A DNA stretch of 64,000 nucleotides from an uncultured Sphingomonas sp. (GTDB lineage: Bacteria; Pseudomonadota; Alphaproteobacteria; Sphingomonadales; Sphingomonadaceae), in NCBI RefSeq assembly GCF_913777625.1, contig NZ_CAJYTI010000007.1, positions 1 to 64,000 of the forward strand, given 5' to 3'. The notes below the pieces were generated by a model, which saw only the letters and a program-made list of their open reading frames with translations, ran no database searches and was not told the DNA's origin. Positions 57,515 through 64,000 of this stretch are shown one piece after another. The position numbers were made by a program, and so were the translations under genes. Position 1 is the stretch's first letter. Each line of letters opens with the position of its first letter.

Positions 57515-60500
57515 GTGAACAAGTTTGGGTTGCTGGCGGCGGTGGGCACGATCGCGCTCGCCGCTGGCATGGGGATGGCACAGGACGGACCGAAGATCGG
57601 CGACGCCCCGCAGGTCCAGCCGGTGCAGGTCGATCCGCGGCGCCCCGATTGGGAAAACCCGGCGGTGTTCGCGCGCGGCAAGCTGCCCGCCAGCGCTACC
57701 CAGTTCGCCTATGAGAGCCGCGCGGCCGCATTGGCCGGCGACCCGGCGAAGTCCAGCCGCTATCTGCTGCTCGACGGCCAGTGGAGTTTCCATTTCTCCC
57801 CCTCGTCCGACGCGGTGCCGGACGGCTTCGAGAAACCGGACTATGACGTCGCCGGGTGGAAGCGCATCAAGGTCCCCGCCGACTGGCAGGCCGAGGGCTA
57901 TGACCAGGCGCGCTACAACAACATCACCTATCCCTTTCCGGCGAACCGCCCGCTGATCCCGCATGCGACCAATCCGGTCGGCTCCTATCGCCGCGACGTC
58001 CAGCTGCCGGCGACCTGGTCCGGCCAGGACGTGATCCTCCACATCGGCGCGGCCGGATCGGCCTACCGCGTGTGGGTCAACGGCGTCGAAGCCGGCTACT
58101 CCGAGGATTCCAAGCTGCCGTCCGAGTTCGACGTCACCAAGCTGGTGCATGCCGGGCGCAACACCATCGCCATTCAGGTGCATCGCTGGTCGGATGGCTC
58201 CTATCTGGAGGACCAGGATTTCTGGCGGGTTTCGGGGATCGAGCGTTCGGTCTATCTGGCGGCTGTGCCGAAGGCGCGGGTCGCCGACCTGTTCGTCCAT
58301 GCGGGGCTCGACGCGGCGTACAAGGACGGCAAGCTCTCGACCGAGCTGACCCTCACGGATCGTGCCGCCCCGCTCACCGCGCGCATGACGCTGCTCGATG
58401 GCGACAAGCCCGTGCTGGTCCGCGAGACGCAGCTGGCCGCGGGCCCCGCGCAGAAGGTGACGCTGGCCGCCGACATGCCCGACGTGCGCGCTTGGACCGC
58501 CGAGACGCCCAATCTCTACACGCTGCTCGTCGAACTGGTCGATGGCGAGGGCAAGCTGGTGCAGGCGACCCCGCAGCGCATCGGCTTCCGCACCGTGGAG
58601 ATCAAGAACGGCCTCGTCAGCGTCAACGGCAAGCCGATCACGATCCGCGGCGTCAATCGCCACGAGCATGATCCGGAGACCTTCCACGTCGTCAGCCGCG
58701 CGTCGATGGAGCACGACATCCAGCTGATGAAGCGGGCCAACGTCAACGCGATCCGCACCTCGCACTATCCGAACGACCCCTATCTCTACGAGCTGGCGGA
58801 TCGCTACGGCCTGTACGTGCTCGACGAGGCGAACATCGAGAGCCATGCGTACATGGATTATGCCAACAAGCATGGCGAGCGCCGCGCCGAGCTCCAGGTC
58901 GGCTTCGACCCCGCCTGGAAGGACGCGCACGTCTCCCGCGTGGTCAACATGGTCCAGCGCGACAAAAATCACCCTTCGGTGATTATCTGGTCGCTGGGCA
59001 ACGAAGCGGGGATCGGGCCGAATTTCGCGGCAGCCGCGGCGGCGGCGCGTGCGGTCGATCCCGGTCGGCTGATCTCGTATCTCGGCTGGGGCACCTGGGA
59101 CGGGATCCAGGATCACCGGCCGAACGACTATGCCGACATCTACGCGCCGATGTACGATCCGGCGGTGAAGCTGGCGGACTATGCCACCAACTGGAACTTC
59201 AAGCAGCCGGTGATCCAGTGCGAATATGCTCATATGATGGGCAATTCGGGCGGCGACCTGAAGGACTATTGGGACACGATCTACGCCCATCCGAACAAGC
59301 TGCAGGGCGGCTTCGCGTGGGACTGGGTCGACCAGTCGATGTATCGCTATACCAAGGACGGCCGCCGCTATTGGGGCGATGGCGGCGAATATGGGCCGAA
59401 CCCGGGTGGTGACATCGAGTTCGGCGACGGGCTGCTCCAGTCCGATCGCACGCCCAACCCGCAGCTGTACGAGCTGCGCAAGGTCTATGCGCCGATCCAG
59501 TTCGACGGGTTCGACGCGGCGAGCGGTACGGTGACGGTGCGCAACCGGCACGATTTCCGCGATCTCTCCGGCTTCACCTTCGAATGGGAAGTCCAGGAGA
59601 ACGGCGTCGCGGTGGCGACCGGCACGCTGGCGACGCCGGACGTGGCGGCGCACGGTGCGGGCACGATCGCGTTGCCGCTCGCGGGGCTGGGCCGCAAGCC
59701 GGGGGCCGAATATTTCGTCACGATCCGGGCGCGGGCCAAGGCCGATGCGGTGCCGCTGGTGCCGGGCGGCGCGGTGATCGGCTGGGAGCAGTTCGCGCTC
59801 GATCCGGCATTCCGCTCGGCCGAGGTCGCGGCACCCAAGGGGCGCGTGAGCACGCAGGACGGGCAGGGGGCGATCACCCTCTCCGCCGGCGGCGCGACGC
59901 TGATGGTGAACCGCGCGACGGGGCTGGTCGATCGCTATGCGGCCAAGGGCAAGACGCTGCTCAGCGGCGGCGCACCGCATTTCTGGCGTGCGGTGACCGA
60001 CAACGACATCGGCATCGGCACCGAGAAGCAGCTCGCCGCCTGGAAGGCGATGAGCGAGACGCGGACGGTCGAGGCTGTCCAGGTGCAGGATCTGGGTGAG
60101 GACGGCGCCGAGATACGCGTCGCCTATGCGATGGGCGGCGGCACGGTGCGCTTCACCAGCGTGTACCGGATGGGCGGCGACGGTTCGGTTACGGTCGACG
60201 GCCGGTTCGAGCCGATCGCGAAGCAACTGCCGCCGCCGTTCCGCATCGGCCTCGCCTTCACCACGCCGGGCAGCCTCAAGACCGTGGAATGGTATGGCCG
60301 CGGCCCGCACGAAAGCTATGTCGATCGCAAGACCTCGGCCCCGATCGGCCTGTGGCGCGGCGCCATCGCCGAGCAGAACCATGACTATATCCGCCCGCAG
60401 GAGACGGGGAACAAGATCGACGTCCGCTGGATGGAGCTCTCGGGTGCCGGTTCCGGCCTGCGGGTGGCTGGCGACATCCCGCTGATGATGAACGCGCTTG

Positions 60501-60766
60501 CCTTCCCCTATGCCGATCTCGACCGGCACGCGCCCGGCAGCTGGAAGAGCACCGATGTCGTGCCCAAGGCGCAGGGCACGCTGCTGATCGATGCGGCGCA
60601 ATGGGGCGTCGGCGGCGACACGCAGTGGAGCGAGTTCGGCAAGCCGCTCCCCAAATACCGCACCCAGCTGGTGCCGACGTCCCTCCATTTCCGCCTGATC
60701 CCCTTTGCGGGCCAAGGCACCACCCCAGCCAAGGCGCGCCCGGCGCGTGCGACGGAGAAAGAATAA
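57515..60766 (+). CDS. GH2 beta-galactosidase (LacZ-like), secreted
   Basis: 1083 residues with a signal peptide ([23 protein letters not shown]). It has the five-domain LacZ layout: sugar-binding domain (about 80-260), Ig-like linker (to about 365), TIM barrel with acid/base Glu497 in [10 protein letters not shown] and nucleophile Glu570 in [11 protein letters not shown], a second Ig-like domain and the C-terminal beta-galactosidase small-chain domain. It releases beta-galactose from oligosaccharides. The GTG start follows GGAGGAATC. The stop overlaps the GH51 start by one base (TAATG). Confidence 0.95.
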   Translation: MNKFGLLAAVGTIALAAGMGMAQDGPKIGDAPQVQPVQVDPRRPDWENPAVFARGKLPASATQFAYESRAAALAGDPAKSSRYLLLDGQWSFHFSPSSDAVPDGFEKPDYDVAGWKRIKVPADWQAEGYDQARYNNITYPFPANRPLIPHATNPVGSYRRDVQLPATWSGQDVILHIGAAGSAYRVWVNGVEAGYSEDSKLPSEFDVTKLVHAGRNTIAIQVHRWSDGSYLEDQDFWRVSGIERSVYLAAVPKARVADLFVHAGLDAAYKDGKLSTELTLTDRAAPLTARMTLLDGDKPVLVRETQLAAGPAQKVTLAADMPDVRAWTAETPNLYTLLVELVDGEGKLVQATPQRIGFRTVEIKNGLVSVNGKPITIRGVNRHEHDPETFHVVSRASMEHDIQLMKRANVNAIRTSHYPNDPYLYELADRYGLYVLDEANIESHAYMDYANKHGERRAELQVGFDPAWKDAHVSRVVNMVQRDKNHPSVIIWSLGNEAGIGPNFAAAAAAARAVDPGRLISYLGWGTWDGIQDHRPNDYADIYAPMYDPAVKLADYATNWNFKQPVIQCEYAHMMGNSGGDLKDYWDTIYAHPNKLQGGFAWDWVDQSMYRYTKDGRRYWGDGGEYGPNPGGDIEFGDGLLQSDRTPNPQLYELRKVYAPIQFDGFDAASGTVTVRNRHDFRDLSGFTFEWEVQENGVAVATGTLATPDVAAHGAGTIALPLAGLGRKPGAEYFVTIRARAKADAVPLVPGGAVIGWEQFALDPAFRSAEVAAPKGRVSTQDGQGAITLSAGGATLMVNRATGLVDRYAAKGKTLLSGGAPHFWRAVTDNDIGIGTEKQLAAWKAMSETRTVEAVQVQDLGEDGAEIRVAYAMGGGTVRFTSVYRMGGDGSVTVDGRFEPIAKQLPPPFRIGLAFTTPGSLKTVEWYGRGPHESYVDRKTSAPIGLWRGAIAEQNHDYIRPQETGNKIDVRWMELSGAGSGLRVAGDIPLMMNALAFPYADLDRHAPGSWKSTDVVPKAQGTLLIDAAQWGVGGDTQWSEFGKPLPKYRTQLVPTSLHFRLIPFAGQGTTPAKARPARATEKE

Positions 60767-62313
60767 TGCGAAGCCTTATCAGCGCGATTGCGCTCATCGC
60801 CGCGATGCCTGCCGTACCCGTTCTGGCGCAGACCAGCGGCGACGCCGTGACCGTGCATGGCGACCAGCCGGGTGCCAAATATGATCGCCGCCTGTTCGGC
60901 CAGTTCGCCGAGCATCTCGGCGCCGGCATCTATGGTGGCCTGTACGTGGGAAGCGACAGCAAGATCCCCAACGTGAAGGGCTTCCGCCGCGACGTGATCG
61001 ACGCGTTGAAGGCGATCAAGGTGCCGGTGATCCGCTGGCCGGGCGGCTGTTTTGCGGATGAATATCATTGGCGGGAGGGCATCGGCCCGAAGTCGAAGCG
61101 TCTCGTCAAGGTCAACACCAACTGGGGCGGCGTGACCGAGGACAATGCCGTCGGCACCAACGAGTTCATGGACTTTACCGAGGTGGTCGGCGCCGAGCCC
61201 TATGTCTCGGGCAATGTCGGCACCGCCAATCCGAGCGAAATGGCCGAGTGGGTCGAGTATATGACCTCGCCGACCCAGTCGACGATCGCCAACCAGCGCC
61301 GCGCCAATGGCCGCGACAAGCCGTGGAAGCTGACGATGTTCGGCATCGGCAACGAGCTATGGGGCTGCGGCGGCAACATGCTGCCGGAATATGCCGCCGA
61401 TGTCACGCGCCGCTACGCGACCTTCCTCAAGGTGCCCGAGGGGCAGAAGCTGATGAAGATCGCCAGCGGCGCCAACTCGGCCGACTACAACTGGACCGAC
61501 GTGATGATGCGCAAGGCCGGTGGCGAGATCGACGGCATCGGCGTGCATTACTACACGGTACCCGGCCCTTGGGAGAAGAAGGGCCCCGCCACCGGCTTCG
61601 ACGAGGAAAGCTGGGCGCGCACCCTCTCCAAGACGCTCAAGATGGAAGAACTGCTGACCGAGCACAGCAAGGTCATGGACAAGTATGACCCCAAGAAGCG
61701 GGTCGCGCTGCTCGTCGACGAATGGGGCACCTGGTACGATGTCGAGCCGGGCACGAATCCCGGCTTCCTATACCAGCAGAACAGCCTGCGCGATGCGATG
61801 GTCGCCGCGCTCAACTTCAACATCTTCGCCCGCCATGCCGATCGCGTGCGCGGCGCCAATATCGCGCAGATGGTCAACGTGCTGCAGGCGATGCTGCTCA
61901 CCGACGGCGCCAAGATGGTGAAGACGCCGACCTATTGGGCGTTCGACCTGTACAAGGACTATATGGACGGCACGGTGCTGCCGGTCGACGTGCAGTCGCG
62001 CTGGTACAACAAGGACCAGTGGACGATGCGCGCGGTGAGCGCCAGCGCGGTGCGGGGCACCGACGGCGTGGTCCATGTCGGCCTGGTCAATGTCGATCCC
62101 AACCAGCCGGCGAGCGTCAGCGTCAAGCTCGACGGCGTGAACGGTACGCAGGTGACCGGCAAGATCCTCACCGGTGCGACGATAGACGCGCATAACGACT
62201 TCAAGGCGCCCGACGTCGTGAAGCCGGCGGCGTTCACCGGCGCGACGCTTTCGGGCGGCACCCTGACGGTGCAGGTCCCGGCCAAGGCGATCGTGATGCT
62301 CGACGTCAAGTGA
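60766..62313 (+). CDS. GH51 alpha-L-arabinofuranosidase
   Basis: 515 residues: signal peptide ([22 protein letters not shown]), (beta/alpha)8 barrel with the GQFAEHLGAGIYGG substrate loop, acid/base Glu197 in GIGNELWGCGGN and nucleophile Glu319 in LVDEWGTWYDV, and a C-terminal beta-sandwich. It removes alpha-L-arabinofuranose side groups from arabinogalactan, arabinan or arabinoxylan. It is translationally coupled to GH2 on one side and to GH43 on the other (GTGA overlap). Confidence 0.95.
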   Translation: MRSLISAIALIAAMPAVPVLAQTSGDAVTVHGDQPGAKYDRRLFGQFAEHLGAGIYGGLYVGSDSKIPNVKGFRRDVIDALKAIKVPVIRWPGGCFADEYHWREGIGPKSKRLVKVNTNWGGVTEDNAVGTNEFMDFTEVVGAEPYVSGNVGTANPSEMAEWVEYMTSPTQSTIANQRRANGRDKPWKLTMFGIGNELWGCGGNMLPEYAADVTRRYATFLKVPEGQKLMKIASGANSADYNWTDVMMRKAGGEIDGIGVHYYTVPGPWEKKGPATGFDEESWARTLSKTLKMEELLTEHSKVMDKYDPKKRVALLVDEWGTWYDVEPGTNPGFLYQQNSLRDAMVAALNFNIFARHADRVRGANIAQMVNVLQAMLLTDGAKMVKTPTYWAFDLYKDYMDGTVLPVDVQSRWYNKDQWTMRAVSASAVRGTDGVVHVGLVNVDPNQPASVSVKLDGVNGTQVTGKILTGATIDAHNDFKAPDVVKPAAFTGATLSGGTLTVQVPAKAIVMLDVK

Positions 62314-63665
62314 GCAGGGCGGTCCTTCTGATGGCGGCGGCGGGCTTGCTCGCCGCCGCCGACGCCCCGGCCCCGCGCTGGGATACGCCCGGGGACGGCA
62401 ACCCGCTGATCCCGGGCTATTTCGCCGATCCGTCGATCGTCCATGACGGTGGCAAATGGTACCTCTACGCCACCATCGATCCCTGGGGCGCGGACACGCT
62501 GGGGATGTGGACCTCCAGCAACGGCCGCGACTGGACCTTTTCCACGCCCGCCTGGCCGACCAAGGCGGCGGCGACCAGCCCGACCTCCGGAGACTCCAAA
62601 GTCTGGGCGCCCTCGGTCGTGAAGGCGAAGAACGGGCGCTGGTACATGTATGTCTCGGTCGGCTCCGAGGTGTGGGTGGGCAGCGCGCCGTCGCCGGCCG
62701 GGCCCTGGGCCGATGCGAACGGCGGCAAGCCGCTGATCGCCAAGGATTTCGCGCCCGCCTATCACATGATCGACGCCGAAGCCTTCGTCGATGAGGACGG
62801 CACCGCCTATCTGTACTGGGGCTCGGGCCTGAACTGGACCAACGGCCACTGCTTCGTGGTCAAGCTGAAGCCGGACATGGTCAGCTTCGACGGCAAACCC
62901 AAGGACGTCACGCCCGCCCATTATTTCGAGGGCCCGTTCCTGGTGAAGGCGGGGCGCCACTATGTCCTCACCTATAGCGACGGCAAGACGACCGAGGAAA
63001 CCTACAAGGTCCGCTATGCCGTCGGCGATACGCCGGTCGGCCCGTTCCGCGAGGGGCCGGACAGCCCGATCCTGTCCACCGACAAGGCGCGGCAGGTATT
63101 CAGCCCGGGCCACCACGCGATCTTCCGGGTCGGGGCGCAGCCCTATATTCTCTACCACCGCCATTCACTGCCCTGGCCGCGGCCGGGCGACGACGCGACG
63201 CTGCGCCAGATCGCGGTCGATCCGCTGACGATCCGTGACGACGGCACCATCGCGAAGGTGGCGCCCAGCCATGGCAGCGCGGTTGCGGGCTTCGTCGCCC
63301 GCCGCACGCGCGGTCTCCCCGTCACGCTCGAGGGCGCGGCGGTGGACGCGGTGCATGCGGCCGAACGGGCAGGGGACGACAATTACGCGACGCTCTGGCG
63401 CCCGGCACCGGGCGCTGCGCCGCTGCTCGTCGCCGATCTCGGCAAGCTGCGGCCGGTTCGCACGGCACAGTTGCGGATGGAATATGCCAACCGCCCCTAT
63501 GACGTCGCGATCGAGGCGTCGGCCGACGGCACGCACTGGCGGGGCGTAGCGTCTAAGCCCGGCGCCAGTGGCTCGCCGATCACGCTGCCGCTGAACGTCA
63601 CCGTCCGGTATCTTCGCCTGCGCGTGCCCGCGGGCGCAGGCGTGTGGGAGTGGCAGCTCTTCTGA
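62310..63665 (+). CDS. GH43 family glycoside hydrolase with C-terminal F5/8-type domain
   Basis: 451 residues. A signal peptide (MSRAVLLMAAAGLLAAA) is followed by a five-bladed GH43 propeller with base Asp40 in YFADPSIV, Asp155 in MIDAEAFVDEDG and acid Glu207 in HYFEGPFLVK. After about residue 315 a discoidin/F5-8-like beta-sandwich (VDAVHAAERAGDDNYATLW ... EYANRPYDVAIEASADG) probably binds sugar. GH43 enzymes here may cut arabinofuranosyl or exo-beta-1,3-galactosyl bonds; which of the two cannot be read with confidence. The GTG start overlaps the GH51 stop. Confidence 0.9.
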   Translation: MSRAVLLMAAAGLLAAADAPAPRWDTPGDGNPLIPGYFADPSIVHDGGKWYLYATIDPWGADTLGMWTSSNGRDWTFSTPAWPTKAAATSPTSGDSKVWAPSVVKAKNGRWYMYVSVGSEVWVGSAPSPAGPWADANGGKPLIAKDFAPAYHMIDAEAFVDEDGTAYLYWGSGLNWTNGHCFVVKLKPDMVSFDGKPKDVTPAHYFEGPFLVKAGRHYVLTYSDGKTTEETYKVRYAVGDTPVGPFREGPDSPILSTDKARQVFSPGHHAIFRVGAQPYILYHRHSLPWPRPGDDATLRQIAVDPLTIRDDGTIAKVAPSHGSAVAGFVARRTRGLPVTLEGAAVDAVHAAERAGDDNYATLWRPAPGAAPLLVADLGKLRPVRTAQLRMEYANRPYDVAIEASADGTHWRGVASKPGASGSPITLPLNVTVRYLRLRVPAGAGVWEWQLF

Positions 63666-63766
63666 TCGGCAGCATCGATCAGGGGCGAAACAAAAAATGT
63701 TGCGGCGTGACGCCGTCCCATGCGTTAGGCGGGCGGACAAGCTTTCCAATGCCAGAGGAGCATGAC

Positions 63767-64000
63767 ATGGCCTTCGAACTTCCCGAACTGCCCTACGCAA
63801 AGGACGCGCTCGCGCCGCACATGTCGGCCGAGACCTTCGACTTCCACCATGGCAAGCACCACAAGGCCTATGTCGACAACTGCAACAAGCTGGTTGCCGA
63901 CATTCCCGAGCTGGCCGGCGCGAAGCTGACGGACGTGATCGCCTATGCCAAGGACAAGGGCAACAAGGGCCTGTTCAACAACAGCTCGCAGATCTGGAAC
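63767..64000 (+). CDS. sodB: Superoxide dismutase (Fe/Mn), truncated at right edge
   Basis: The first 78 codons read MAFELPELPYAKDALAPHMSAETFDFHHGKHHKAYVDNCNKLV and on to NNSSQIWN. The FDFHHGKHHKAYVDN motif holds the first metal ligand (His) of Fe/Mn superoxide dismutases, and the YAKDALAP start is that of the Fe-type group. It detoxifies superoxide in the cytoplasm. GAGGAGC lies before the ATG. The rest, with the remaining metal ligands, is outside the window. Confidence 0.93.
   Translation, partial: MAFELPELPYAKDALAPHMSAETFDFHHGKHHKAYVDNCNKLVADIPELAGAKLTDVIAYAKDKGNKGLFNNSSQIWN

Noticed and set aside
57473..60715. 1080-codon open frame antisense to the GH2 gene
   Set aside because: Same GC-shadow effect; the sense frame has both catalytic glutamates of LacZ.

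Overview
This 64 kb window is GC-rich chromosomal DNA. Gene content, gene order and domain make-up suggest an alphaproteobacterium of the order Sphingomonadales (Sphingomonas-like): many TonB-dependent receptors, Flp pilins, an FNR/FixK-type regulator, class-I KARI, PyrB with a degenerate dihydroorotase partner, GatCAB, and dispersed hairpin repeats of the kind often seen between sphingomonad genes. This assignment is an inference from the reading; no database search was made.

Layout. 1-9.0 kb: housekeeping genes (xerD, accA, mutT, comF, grxC, a nitrilase-family amidase, a DUF1178 gene), three Flp pilin genes, a tRNA-Arg and a flagellin. 9.1-13.7 kb: a gene-poor stretch with one small unknown ORF, then an OmpW / FNR / UspA group, a SWIB-domain protein and a BLUF photoreceptor. 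13.8-19.8 kb: leuA behind a probable leader-peptide attenuator, a chemotaxis receptor, and a folE-folM-folB pterin operon. 20-29.5 kb: an orphan TonB-dependent receptor, a TMEM175-like channel, YceI, the branched-chain set ilvB-ilvN-ilvC, then miaA and serB, whose start codons overlap head to head. 29.5-38 kb: an outer-membrane MipA protein, two TPR/SPOR proteins flanking a ParA ATPase plus ribbon-helix-helix protein, pyrB with an inactive-looking pyrC homologue, a second and much larger flagellin, and ruvX. 38-49 kb: an Lrp regulator divergent from a leucine-dehydrogenase-like gene, a DUF3089 hydrolase, gatCA and gatB (separated by a glycosyltransferase), a cyclophilin, a CRP-family regulator, tRNA-Leu and trigger factor with a long basic/acidic tail.

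49.2-63.7 kb is the most distinctive part: a carbohydrate-utilisation locus. It encodes a GH30 endo-beta-1,6-galactanase-like enzyme and a GH27 alpha-galactosidase on one strand, a GntR/FadR regulator, and then, divergently, a TonB-dependent receptor, a flavin-dependent tryptophan-halogenase-like protein, a GH2 beta-galactosidase, a GH51 alpha-L-arabinofuranosidase and a GH43 enzyme. The enzyme set fits side-chain and backbone breakdown of plant type II arabinogalactan. Three copies of an 11-base inverted repeat (TTGTC-N-GACAA type) sit before the two divergent transcription units and are the likely operators of the GntR protein. The window ends inside a superoxide dismutase gene.

No CRISPR array, prophage or insertion sequence was recognised. 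Mobile or repetitive content is limited to three copies of a ~140 bp hairpin repeat and one shorter palindromic element.
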